The position numbers were made by a program, and so were the translations under genes. Below are positions 43,101-50,343 of a stretch of DNA of 64,000 bases, piece after piece. The notes beneath the pieces are model-generated. The model did no database searches. It was given only the letters and a program-made list of their open reading frames with translations, and was not told the DNA's origin. Each line of letters starts with the position of its first letter. Positions within the stretch are counted from its first letter, which is position 1. Source of the stretch: Chryseobacterium artocarpi (GTDB taxonomy: Bacteria; Bacteroidota; Bacteroidia; Flavobacteriales; Weeksellaceae). Location: positions 186,001-250,000 of the forward strand of contig NZ_MAYH01000045.1 of the NCBI RefSeq assembly GCF_001684975.1, read 5' to 3'.

Positions 43101-43286
43101 GGAGGAATGGCTTCAGGAAACAAATCTATCAGTGTAAGTGCTGCCATAGGAATGTTGAGTGGAGTAGTGTTGGGAGTATTTGTAATCCCTGTACTTTATA
43201 TGTTCTTCCAATATCTGGATGAGAAATTTTCATCCAAAAAGAAGTATCCTGTAATCCAAAATCAATTGACAAATGAGAATATTTAA
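40128..43286 (+). CDS. RND (HAE1/AcrB-type) multidrug efflux pump
   Basis: This 1052-residue inner-membrane protein has the 12-helix RND topology with two large periplasmic loops (about 35-335 and 560-865). The N-terminus LKKIIDRPVLATVISLIIVI and the repeat-proximal AVTRFPDISPPTITVSGSYP are typical. Helix 4 carries the proton-relay pair in GIVVDDAIVVVEAVHSNMEG, and helix 10 has the Lys in MLIGLLAKNAILIVEFA. It exports drugs or other amphiphiles using proton motive force. The stop overlaps the channel gene start by 14 bp. Confidence 0.96.
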   Translation: MLKKIIDRPVLATVISLIIVILGIIGLNQLAVTRFPDISPPTITVSGSYPGGNSETVIRSVVTPLEEQINGVEDMSYMKSTASNDGTFTISVIFKQGVNADQAAVNVQNRVQQATPILPQEVVRMGLTTSKQQNSMVLIFNIYTEDNKQYDETFLQNYANINLIPQIKRVKGVGQAQIFGVKDYSMRIWLNPQKMSSYGLEPSDVSNAIADHSLESAPGKLGEESDAALEYVIRYKGKKNKPEQYENIVVKNDGTNVIRLKDVARVEFGSINNSGDNLSNGKNAVTVAIMQTTGSNANEIEIGVNKAIDQLSKSFPPGIKYTKVMSTKERLDEATGQVKSTLIEAFILVFIVVFIFLQDFRSTIIPAIAVPVAIIGTFFFLLVLGFTINVLTLFALVLAIGIVVDDAIVVVEAVHSNMEGTDLSGRDATHKAMNEITGAVISITLVMSAVFIPIGFMSGSAGLFYKQFAYTLAIAIIISAVNALTLTPALCAVFLKNHHAEEGGKSKGFGQRFAVAFNAGFNNMTDRYAKGVRFLIGKKWIAAGLVAGIIGLSAWLMSSTTKSFVPMEDDGFFIYSLSMPPGTGLTKTTEVSNKINAILKTVDAVQENTSITGFNLLSNSAGPAYAMGFVKLKPKKERGAVQNIDEIMNIVNDKLSVIKEGSVMSFRMPPVEGYGVTNDAEIVLQDRMGRDPQVLKAKADDVIGQLMQVPEVAYAYTMFRADYPQLELEVNEDKAKQLGVSISNLLGSIQTYFSGDQSQNFSRFGKFYRVNIKADGVFRMDEQAFNDIFVKNNKGEMVPANTLITLKKVYGPESVQRYNLYNSLNINVVPKPGISNGALMDKIEPTLNKLPSDYSYEWTGLSLEEKSAGNQTVVILGLCLLFVYLLLAAQYESYILPLAVMLSIPTGIVGAFLGIKAIGLDNNIYVQVGLIMLIGLLAKNAILIVEFAVQRRKSGLSILDSALEGAKARLRPIIMTSLAFIVGMIPLMISTGGMASGNKSISVSAAIGMLSGVVLGVFVIPVLYMFFQYLDEKFSSKKKYPVIQNQLTNENI

Positions 43287-44688
43287 TATAAAGAACTTCC
43301 TTATTTCAGGCGCATTGGCATCAGTATTGGTGTCATGCGCCGTGGGAAAACCCTATGCAAGAACAGATCTTCAGGTGCCGGAAACCTATAAAGAATCCGT
43401 ACAGGTAACAGGAGATACAGTGGTTCTTCCATGGAAAACCTTCTTCAAAGATCCTAAATTGGTAGGGTTAATAGATAAAGCTTTAACCAGAAACAATGAG
43501 GTAAATGTTGCTTTAAAAAATATAGAACAACTGGATCTGATCTACAAACAGGCTAAGCTGTCTCTCCTTCCAACGCTGGATTTCAGTGCAGGAGCCAACA
43601 GAAGCTGGGCTTCCACAAATACGCTTAACGGATCACTAAATGAGCAGTTCGCTGGAACAACTCATATGGATGATTTCAGTGCCAGTGTGAGACTTTCGTG
43701 GGAAGTAGATATTTGGGGGAAAACGAAAATGCAGAAAGAATCCGCTGCGGCAGAATACTTTGCTCAAAAGGAAAACCTGAATGCCATAAAAAGCAGAATC
43801 ATCGTTCAGGTAGCACAGGCTTATTACAACCTGATCGGTCTGGACGAGCAGATGAAAATAGCAGAACAAAATATTGAGCTTAGCAATAATACACTTAAAA
43901 TGATGGATCTTCAGTTTAAAGCCGGACAGATCAATTCATTGGCGGTACAACAGTCTGAAGCACAAAAGAAAACAGCTGAACTCTTGATTCCTCTGGCAAA
44001 ACAGAATATTTCCATTCAGGAAAACGCCTTGAGTATTCTTTGTGGTGAGTATCCTGCTAAAATTGAAAGACAGGGCAGTCTGAAAATGATGATTCCTGAA
44101 AATAAACTTTCAGAAGGATTACCGGCACAATTGCTAAGCAGAAGACCAGATCTGAAAATGGCAGAATTTAATGTCATCAGCCTGAATTCAAAAACAGGAT
44201 TGGCAAAAGCAGCCATGTATCCAAGCATCAGTTTAAGCCCACAAATTGGGGTGAATTCAAATAAATTCAGCTCATGGTTTGATATTCCGGGCTCTATTAC
44301 AAAAGCTGTTGCGGCTAACTTAGCGGCACCTATTTTTCAAAAGAAACAGCTGAAAACAGCATATGAAACCGCTTTGATAGAACAGGAGAAAGCCGCTATC
44401 AACTTTAAGCAATCGGTAATGACGGCTGTAGGAGAAGTTTCTGACGCTATGGCAAAATCTCAGGGATCATCCGAAAGATTACAGCTTCTGGAACAGAGAA
44501 CAAGCATTCTAGACAAAGGGATCAATGATGCATTGAAATTGTATAAAAGCGGAATGGCAACCTATCTGGAAGTCATTACAGCACAAAACAATAAGCTTCA
44601 GAACGATCTGGAAGCCATCAATGTTACCCTTGAAAGATTAAATGCTGAGGTTGATCTGTACAGAGCACTCGGCGGCGGAACAGAATAA
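43273..44688 (+). CDS. NodT-family outer-membrane efflux lipoprotein
   Basis: This 471-residue TolC-like channel has a lipobox (ASVLVSC, Cys22), so it is lipid-anchored as in the OprM/NodT group. Two outer-membrane-efflux repeats are visible: NEVNVALKNIEQLDLIYKQA with SWEVDIWGKTKMQKESAAAE, and SRRPDLKMAEFNVISLNSKT with GMATYLEVITAQNNKLQNDL. It completes the tripartite RND system. A strong terminator ends the operon. Confidence 0.94.
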   Translation: MRIFNIKNFLISGALASVLVSCAVGKPYARTDLQVPETYKESVQVTGDTVVLPWKTFFKDPKLVGLIDKALTRNNEVNVALKNIEQLDLIYKQAKLSLLPTLDFSAGANRSWASTNTLNGSLNEQFAGTTHMDDFSASVRLSWEVDIWGKTKMQKESAAAEYFAQKENLNAIKSRIIVQVAQAYYNLIGLDEQMKIAEQNIELSNNTLKMMDLQFKAGQINSLAVQQSEAQKKTAELLIPLAKQNISIQENALSILCGEYPAKIERQGSLKMMIPENKLSEGLPAQLLSRRPDLKMAEFNVISLNSKTGLAKAAMYPSISLSPQIGVNSNKFSSWFDIPGSITKAVAANLAAPIFQKKQLKTAYETALIEQEKAAINFKQSVMTAVGEVSDAMAKSQGSSERLQLLEQRTSILDKGINDALKLYKSGMATYLEVITAQNNKLQNDLEAINVTLERLNAEVDLYRALGGGTE

Positions 44689-44711
44689 AATTTTAACGAT
44701 TAATACAGAAG

Positions 44712-44742
44712 AGGAAGTTACACTATGTAGCTTCCTTTTTTT
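44712..44742 (+). terminator. terminator of the RND operon
   Basis: AGGAAGTTACA pairs with TGTAGCTTCCT around CTA, followed by six Ts. Confidence 0.88.
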
Positions 44743-44936
44743 AATGTGAAATAAGGAAGGAATATTAATTTCTGTTAGAAAAGTATTTATTTTAATTGAA
44801 TTTTTAATTCATTAAATCAATTAGTTATGAAAAATGTTGTCTTTTTTAAAAAATATCATGCAAGATTTCCGGAAAAGACGATTTATATCAATGAGTACTC
44901 GAAATAATTAATGTTTAATGAAAAAAATAATGTGCA

Positions 44937-45512
44937 ATGAAAAAATTTACAGTAACTCAACTTTTGACAGCCATTTTAATTGTATTGACAGGTTTCTCTT
45001 TGTATTCATGTAGCAGCGATGGTCCGGATATTCCACCTGTAAAACTGGAAGACGTTAACGGAAACTATAAAGGAAGACTGATTACCATACAAGGAAATGT
45101 GAAAACAGAAAAAATTAAAGATTTTAAAGTCAAAAAAGATACGATAACGTTTGCAGAGTTTCCCATACAGGAAATTGTAAGAACAGTGATAAAAGATCCG
45201 GCAAAGGCTGATGAAGCAGTCAAAACAATAGGAAAAGTGAAGTATAATATTAAATACACCTCATCAATAAATACAGCTAGTAATGTGGTAGAATTATCCC
45301 TTGCTCCCAAAGCTCTGGAAATAAGAATTCCGGTAGACGGAGTTTTAAAGAAGACAGAAGTAGCATTGGTAAGTAAACAGAAAGGGTTTTATGTGGGGAT
45401 GGATGAATCATTGAGATTTGCATTGGTAGCAGAGAAGATTACGGTGGATGGTACGGTACTCGGTTCCTATGAAGCTATTAATTATAATTTTCCGTTCTGT
45501 GTAAAGAATTAA
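44937..45512 (+). CDS. DUF4840-type lipoprotein
   Basis: This encodes 191 residues. A signal peptide ends in the lipobox FSLYSC (Cys25), followed by Ser/Asp residues. The remainder is a beta-rich domain with DVNGNYKGRLITIQGN at its start, which fits DUF4840, a Bacteroidota family of unknown function. It is flanked by terminators on both sides and is therefore monocistronic. The 248-bp gap before it holds only the RND terminator and A/T-rich DNA. Confidence 0.75.
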   Translation: MKKFTVTQLLTAILIVLTGFSLYSCSSDGPDIPPVKLEDVNGNYKGRLITIQGNVKTEKIKDFKVKKDTITFAEFPIQEIVRTVIKDPAKADEAVKTIGKVKYNIKYTSSINTASNVVELSLAPKALEIRIPVDGVLKKTEVALVSKQKGFYVGMDESLRFALVAEKITVDGTVLGSYEAINYNFPFCVKN

Positions 45513-45533
45513 TGAATAGATATTATGATAATG

Positions 45534-45562
45534 GATTGCATTTGTAAGATGCAATCTATTTT
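45534..45562 (+). terminator. terminator after the DUF4840 gene
   Basis: GATTGCAT pairs with ATGCAATC around TTGTAAG, followed by TATTTTT. Confidence 0.8.
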
Positions 45563-45606
45563 TGCCTTCAAATTTTAATTAATAGTCGAGGATACTGTAG
45601 CAGTAC

Positions 45607-46173
45607 ATGGAAGAAAGTAAAGAACAGATTTTGGTAAAACGCCTTCTACAGAAGGAAGAATCTGCCTGGAAAGAGCTTTTTGGAGCTTATTCCGGTAATC
45701 TGACCTATGTCTGTTCCAGATATGTATCCGAAAGAGAAGACGTTCATGATGTGCTTCAGAATAGTTTTATTAAAATGTTTCGTTCCATAGAGTCATTTGA
45801 ATATAGAGGAGACGGCTCTTTGAAAGCATGGGTGACAAGAATTACCGTCAATGAAGCCCTGAAGCATATAAAACAGAAAAATGATTTCAGATCTACGGTT
45901 GAGGTGGAAGAGCTTCCGGATATTTTGGATGAAGAAGAACCTGATTTTGAAGAAGTTCCTAAAACAGATATCATGGAAATGATAAGATCACTTCCGGAGG
46001 GTTACAGAACCGTATTCAATCTATATGTATTTGAAAAGAAAAGCCATAAAGAAATCGCTGAATTATTGGGTATTGCAGAGAACTCTTCTGCATCACAGTT
46101 CCACCGGGCAAAGGGACTGCTTATTCAGAAAGTAAAAGAGTTTAAAATGTCAAAAAAAGCACAGTATGAGTAA
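45607..46173 (+). CDS. ECF-type RNA polymerase sigma factor
   Basis: This 188-residue protein contains region 2 (about 25-95: CSRYVSEREDVHDVLQNSFI for -10-type recognition and FRSIESFEYRGDGSLKAWVT) and region 4 (about 125-180: SLPEGYRTVFNLYVFEKKSH and KEIAELLGIAENSSASQFHR). There is no N-terminal region 1. It redirects RNA polymerase, presumably under control of the protein encoded next, whose gene overlaps it by 8 bp. Confidence 0.94.
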   Translation: MEESKEQILVKRLLQKEESAWKELFGAYSGNLTYVCSRYVSEREDVHDVLQNSFIKMFRSIESFEYRGDGSLKAWVTRITVNEALKHIKQKNDFRSTVEVEELPDILDEEEPDFEEVPKTDIMEMIRSLPEGYRTVFNLYVFEKKSHKEIAELLGIAENSSASQFHRAKGLLIQKVKEFKMSKKAQYE

Positions 46174-47563
46174 TGAATGGCTGAATAACCTGCGAAACAG
46201 AATGGACGACCATGAAGAGGAAGTCCCGGACGGGTTATGGAATGACATCAGGGATGAGCTGTTCTCAGAAAAAGACGAGAATGCCATCATCACCGGAAGC
46301 ATTCCGACGGTAGGTAATGAAGAGGAGCAAAGTAATGAAACAATAGCCCCAAAATCAGGAAACAGATCTTTGTTTTATCGTATCGGAGGGGTAGCCGCAG
46401 CAGCTGTTTTAGTATTTACGATAATAAAGCTTTTGCCTGAAGATGATAATAAAATCTTTTCGAAAAAGAGCTCAGCTTTAAATAAGGAATTGAATAGCAA
46501 TGAGCGTTTAAAAGATATTGAGAATCAAAATAATATAAATGTTGAAGGGAATTCTAATACAACCATTTTCTTAGCTCAACATCAATTAAATACTGTAAAA
46601 TCAGAAAAAAATATAAAGGAAATAAAGTTTGAAAATGTAGAAAGAACAAAATCAGGAAGTGATGAAATTTTCCAAATGATCACAAAAGTTCCTGATGTTA
46701 TAGAACCTGAAGTTCATAACGATAAAACTCCATCAGAAAATGCTTTGGCTAGTGAATCTCAGGAAAAAAAGATCAATGACAGGGAGGTAGAAGAGGATAT
46801 TTTTAAAAAGGAGGAGTCTAAAAAGTTTGCAGACAATACAAAACATAAAACATCTGAGACAAAAAGAAAATGGATGCTGGGTATGCTTACCGGAAATGCG
46901 TCATCCAATGCTGCAGAACAACAGTTCCCAGGCTATGCTTCCATTAATGGAAAGCCTATGGATGTGGAAGAAGTGTGGAGTGCTTCTGAATTTGTAGAGG
47001 ATCCTTTGACACAGATATTACTGGCAAATCAAAGCCAGCCTGTAGAGGCAAGAATCAGGCATAGACTTCCGGTAACGTTTGGACTGTCATTGTATTATAA
47101 CCTTGGTAAAAGATGGGGAATAGGAACCGGATTGAATTATACAAAACTGGTATCTGAACTGCATTCAGGAAGTGATGAAAACTATATTAAAGGGGATCAG
47201 ACCATCCATTATGTAGGAATTCCGGTGCAGGTCAATTATAATGTGATTCAAAAAGGGAAATTTACAGGATATGTGACAGGAGGAGCGCTGATAGAAAAAC
47301 CTGTGTCAGGGAGTATCACAACAACGTATGTAGTGAATGATGAGGTAAAAGAATCTTCAAAAGAAAGCCTGAATAAAAAACCGGTGCAATTTTCTGTGAA
47401 TACTGCAGTAGGAGTTCAGCTGAAAGTTATTGACCGATTGGGAATCTATGCAGAACCCGGGATAGGCTATCATTTCAAAGATGAAAAAGCTCCCAATACT
47501 TTTTATAAAGAAAAGCCATTGCATTTCAATGTGAAATTCGGGATCAGACTATTGATCGATTGA
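46166..47563 (+). CDS. membrane-anchored anti-sigma-like protein with C-terminal beta-barrel domain
   Basis: This encodes 465 residues. The N-terminal 65 residues (WLNNLRNRMDDHEEEVPDGL) look like the cytoplasmic part of Bacteroidota anti-sigma-type proteins. A single membrane helix follows (about 71-87, GGVAAAAVLVFTIIKLLP), then a charged low-complexity region (about 90-230) and a C-terminal OMP_b-brl/PorT-like domain (about 290-465; RLPVTFGLSLYYNLGKRWGI, YAEPGIGYHFKDE). Overlap with the sigma gene suggests it restrains that sigma factor. The mixture of an inner-membrane helix with an outer-membrane-type barrel is unusual. Confidence 0.82.
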   Translation: MSNEWLNNLRNRMDDHEEEVPDGLWNDIRDELFSEKDENAIITGSIPTVGNEEEQSNETIAPKSGNRSLFYRIGGVAAAAVLVFTIIKLLPEDDNKIFSKKSSALNKELNSNERLKDIENQNNINVEGNSNTTIFLAQHQLNTVKSEKNIKEIKFENVERTKSGSDEIFQMITKVPDVIEPEVHNDKTPSENALASESQEKKINDREVEEDIFKKEESKKFADNTKHKTSETKRKWMLGMLTGNASSNAAEQQFPGYASINGKPMDVEEVWSASEFVEDPLTQILLANQSQPVEARIRHRLPVTFGLSLYYNLGKRWGIGTGLNYTKLVSELHSGSDENYIKGDQTIHYVGIPVQVNYNVIQKGKFTGYVTGGALIEKPVSGSITTTYVVNDEVKESSKESLNKKPVQFSVNTAVGVQLKVIDRLGIYAEPGIGYHFKDEKAPNTFYKEKPLHFNVKFGIRLLID

Positions 47564-47592
47564 GTATAGAAATCAACCTTAAATGTCTACAT

Positions 47593-48558
47593 ATGAAAAC
47601 AAAACTAATTTTTTTAACATTTTTATTGTTCGGTATTCTGAGCATAAAAGCACAGTGTAATCCTACCATTACCAGCCCAAGGCTCGGACTGAGAACACCG
47701 AATACCATCTTATTCTGTAGTGATGAGAATGAAATCCTTTCTACTCAGGCATTCGGAAGCTACCAGTGGTATAAGCAGGAATGGACGTGGCAGACTCCTA
47801 ATAATAATCCCTGGGTTGCTATTCCCGGAGCTACTTCACAACAATTAACTCTAAATGGATATGACGACCAGCTTTTCTATTATAAAGTAGAGGTCACTCA
47901 AGGAGATTGCACAGCGGAAAGCCAAGCTATTTTTGCTGATGGATATATGTATGGGCTTCCGGCGATGATGTCTACTTATACACCGGGAACTTATCAGGAA
48001 GTGGATATGGGCGTGGTAAATGTATGTAAAGGAGCTTCTGTGAAATTTGATAACGTTTTTCCTGTGGTTTACGAAAATCACACCTGGTTTAAGTGTGTTC
48101 CTACCACAAACGCTCCATTTTCAGGAGATCCTTGTGTTGTAACCGGAGTGACCGGAGATACTTTAATTGCTACCGAATCTGGTAAATACGGGTTTTATGC
48201 ATGTACAGAATATTGTCCGAGTCAGTGTGAACTTTTAGATCCTTTTTCATTCGTTCAGCTGAATTTTGGAGAGTGGGATTTCTGTGGCGAATTGGGAACC
48301 GGAGAAACTAAGCTTAAAGACAATAATCTTAAAGTATATCCAAATCCTACAGCACAATTACTTTACATCGGTAAAGAAACCGACAAAGCATATACTAAAG
48401 TTACGATCTTTGATATGTCCGGGAAACTTGTCATGCAGAAAAATGATCATAAATACAATCAGCCTATTGATGTAAGTGGTCTTACAGCGGGTAATTATAT
48501 CATTGTTTCTGTAGCTGTTAACGGTACAGAATACAAGAATAGATTCATAAAGAAATAA
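47593..48558 (+). CDS. secreted protein with type IX (type A) sorting domain
   Basis: ATG 47593 gives 321 residues with a clear signal peptide (about 1-20, GILSIKAQC); an in-frame extension of 11 codons from 47560 lacks it. The middle (about 25-240) has several cysteines and aromatic-rich Ig-like strands (FGSYQWYKQEW, VFPVVYENHTWFKC). The last 75 residues, starting LKVYPNPTAQLLYIG and ending NRFIKK, are a type A T9SS sorting domain, so it is exported across the outer membrane and probably attached to the surface. It follows the sigma/barrel pair in the same operon. Adhesion is a guess. Confidence 0.88.
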   Translation: MKTKLIFLTFLLFGILSIKAQCNPTITSPRLGLRTPNTILFCSDENEILSTQAFGSYQWYKQEWTWQTPNNNPWVAIPGATSQQLTLNGYDDQLFYYKVEVTQGDCTAESQAIFADGYMYGLPAMMSTYTPGTYQEVDMGVVNVCKGASVKFDNVFPVVYENHTWFKCVPTTNAPFSGDPCVVTGVTGDTLIATESGKYGFYACTEYCPSQCELLDPFSFVQLNFGEWDFCGELGTGETKLKDNNLKVYPNPTAQLLYIGKETDKAYTKVTIFDMSGKLVMQKNDHKYNQPIDVSGLTAGNYIIVSVAVNGTEYKNRFIKK

Positions 48559-48600
48559 GGATTTTAATTAATCTTTTCGTTAGTTTTTAATAATGGTTAG

Positions 48601-48632
48601 GTCGGTGCAAAGCAATTTGTACCGGCTTTTTT
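48601..48632 (+). terminator. terminator of the sigma operon
   Basis: GTCGGTGCAAA pairs with TTTGTACCGGC (two G-T pairs) around GCAA, followed by six Ts. Confidence 0.8.
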
Positions 48633-48690
48633 AATTGTATCAATCAAAGTGTGACAGGTGAAGAACCTTTAAAGCTTAGACGAAGGTATT

Positions 48691-48698
48691 ATATTTGT
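48691..48698 (+). promoter_or_regulatory. -7 box for the 48726 gene
   Basis: TATATTTG matches TAnnTTTG, 27 bp before the start codon. Confidence 0.45.
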
Positions 48699-48725
48699 AA
48701 TTGATAACCTTTTTAATATTAAACT

Positions 48726-48953
48726 ATGCTCAGCTCCGCCAATATTATTTCAGACGAATTTGTCTTTTTCCTCACTCTTTTGTGTTTCTTTGTTCCTGCG
48801 GTACTATACACAGTTTCTGTTTTGATCTATCATATCATTAAAAAAGAATTGAAAAGTTTTTTATATTACTTCTTATCCTTTATTATTTCAGGAGTTGTAG
48901 GGCTAGCTGTTATTGCATTCTTTGGTTATACTCTTTTGGTAGGAGAAGTTTAA
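48726..48953 (+). CDS. small two-helix membrane protein
   Basis: This encodes 75 residues, nearly all in two predicted membrane helices (about 11-38 and 46-70) joined by a basic turn (KKELK), so it is an inner-membrane hairpin. No family is recognised. It has its own -7 box, lies 167 bp after the T9SS-cargo gene and faces the terminator of the convergent Crp/Fnr gene. Coding status is supported by the promoter, intact frame and membrane pattern only. Confidence 0.6.
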   Translation: MLSSANIISDEFVFFLTLLCFFVPAVLYTVSVLIYHIIKKELKSFLYYFLSFIISGVVGLAVIAFFGYTLLVGEV

Positions 48954-48979
48954 AATCATCATCTTTTTATAATCAAAAA

Positions 48980-49006
48980 ACCAGACCCAATAATGATGAG
49001 TCTGGT
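48980..49006 (-). terminator. terminator of the efflux-Crp operon
   Basis: ACCAGAC (48980-48986) pairs with GTCTGGT (49000-49006). On the minus strand TTTTTTGATT follows the stem. Confidence 0.75.
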
Positions 49007-49032
49007 AAAAAAATAAAGATGTTAGTTGGCTA

Positions 49033-49608
49033 TTATTTATAAAGTCTTCCTTTGAGTCTGCTTAAAGATTCTTGTGAAATTCCGAGATAATTGGCGACCA
49101 TTCTGTTCGATAATCTTTGAACCACTGCCGGATTCTGTTCAAGGAGTTGCTTATATCTTTCCGTTGCATCCATAGTCAGAAAACTCATCAGATGACGGGT
49201 ATTGTTCACATAAGCATTTTCCAGATAATAAATATAAAATTTCTCCCAACCCGGAACCCTGCCCAGAAGGCTCTGGAAATCCTTGAAATAAATATAAAGT
49301 AGCTCCGAACTTTCCAATGCCTGAATATATTCTTCAGAACCTTCACCGGTGATCAACCCCACAAGATTGCTGGCAAAATTATTTTCAAAAGCAATATATC
49401 GGGTTGCCTCACTTCCGTCAGCCTGAAGAAAATAGATCCTAAGGCAGCCTTTTACCACAAAATAGATCTTAGAAGAATTTTCCTTCTCATTCAGTAGAAT
49501 TTCCTCCTTTTTGATCTGAAAATACCTGAAATATGATAAAACGATTTCCATCCCTTCATCATCAATGGAAGTAATTTGAGAAATTTTCTCAGCCAATAAT
49601 GAATACAT
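49033..49608 (-). CDS. Crp/Fnr-family transcriptional regulator
   Basis: The ATG at 49608 gives 191 residues, the usual size; a longer frame from 49938 runs through the neighbouring gene and is rejected. A cNMP-binding beta-roll spans about residues 25-115 (KKEEILLNEKENSSKIYFVV, CLRIYFLQADGSEATRYIAF). The C-terminal HTH reads SNRMVANYLGISQESLSRLK. It lacks the N-terminal cysteine cluster of true FNR. It is the last gene of the TolC-EmrAB-SIP-like operon. FNR-like dyads occur before uspA, ribB and the antiporter gene nearby, so it is a candidate regulator of those. Confidence 0.9.
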   Translation of the reverse strand: MYSLLAEKISQITSIDDEGMEIVLSYFRYFQIKKEEILLNEKENSSKIYFVVKGCLRIYFLQADGSEATRYIAFENNFASNLVGLITGEGSEEYIQALESSELLYIYFKDFQSLLGRVPGWEKFYIYYLENAYVNNTRHLMSFLTMDATERYKQLLEQNPAVVQRLSNRMVANYLGISQESLSRLKGRLYK

Positions 49609-49618
49609 ACTTAAAATA

Positions 49619-50299
49619 TTAATGAAAATTGGAAATCTTAATTTGGCTATTTGTAGCTCCCCATTCCTTTTTAAAGTGATTAGAAAACAGAGTATTAACC
49701 TCTTGTTCGCAATAAAGCAGAATAATGAAATTTTCATTTTCCCTGACAAAATCTTTTTTAAAGAGATGAAGTACCCGCTCAGGGCTGAAAGGATAAATAA
49801 TATGATAGTTGAGCGGATAACTTCCATCAGTATCCGGGAAAAATTCCCCCGTTTGCTTGCTATATATAAAACTATTGACTGTACTTGTAAAAGGAAGACT
49901 TCTGTTAAACTGATGGAAAAAAGCCTGTGCGTCAGCATTACCGATGAGGTAATATTGATCAGCGTTCAACCCTTGTATAATAATCTCTTCAGGATCAAGA
50001 TATTGAATAGCTTTTCCCGAAGAAAGTTTTTCAAGCCATATTTCATTTTCTTTCTGTGCATGAATGATAACCTCTACCGTATTGCGTACTATATCATAGT
50101 TCCACAGCGTAGACCTGATGATCACAGAATCTGCTTCCTCTTCACCTCCGGACAATAATGGAATGATATACCCCGGGTTTCTGTCCATATCCAGTTCTAT
50201 ATAAAAAGGAACCTTTAATTTTATATGCCATGAAGTAGGGGTGATTTTTTTTGAAGAAATGATTTCACCGCTGTTGATATTATCTAATTTTGAATTCAT
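49619..50299 (-). CDS. divergent siderophore-interacting (ferredoxin-reductase-like) protein
   Basis: This 226-residue soluble protein follows the pattern of siderophore-interacting/flavin-reductase proteins: an N-terminal barrel (about 10-90, SWHIKLKVPFYIELDMD) and a C-terminal part with YYLIGNADAQAFFHQFNRSL, like the NAD-binding start. The canonical FAD motif RxYT is absent (RSTLWNYDIV occupies the position), so flavin binding is doubtful. It sits between emrB (44 bp) and the Crp/Fnr gene (10 bp) in one operon. Compare the intact family member at 54912. Confidence 0.65.
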   Translation of the reverse strand: MNSKLDNINSGEIISSKKITPTSWHIKLKVPFYIELDMDRNPGYIIPLLSGGEEEADSVIIRSTLWNYDIVRNTVEVIIHAQKENEIWLEKLSSGKAIQYLDPEEIIIQGLNADQYYLIGNADAQAFFHQFNRSLPFTSTVNSFIYSKQTGEFFPDTDGSYPLNYHIIYPFSPERVLHLFKKDFVRENENFIILLYCEQEVNTLFSNHFKKEWGATNSQIKISNFH

Positions 50300-50343
50300 T
50301 TTGTGACTGTTTTGGAGTGAGATAATTGTATTAAGACAAAACG

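Noticed and set aside
44827..44907. 26-codon frame (MKNVVFFKKYHARF...) before the DUF4840 gene
   Set aside because: Too short to judge, no leader motif, no clear ribosome-binding site or promoter, and no similarity to the double-glycine peptides.
49609..49938. 110-codon N-terminal extension of the Crp/Fnr gene
   Set aside because: It lies in another frame of the SIP-like gene, lacks domain character, and the 191-residue form from 49608 has the normal family length.
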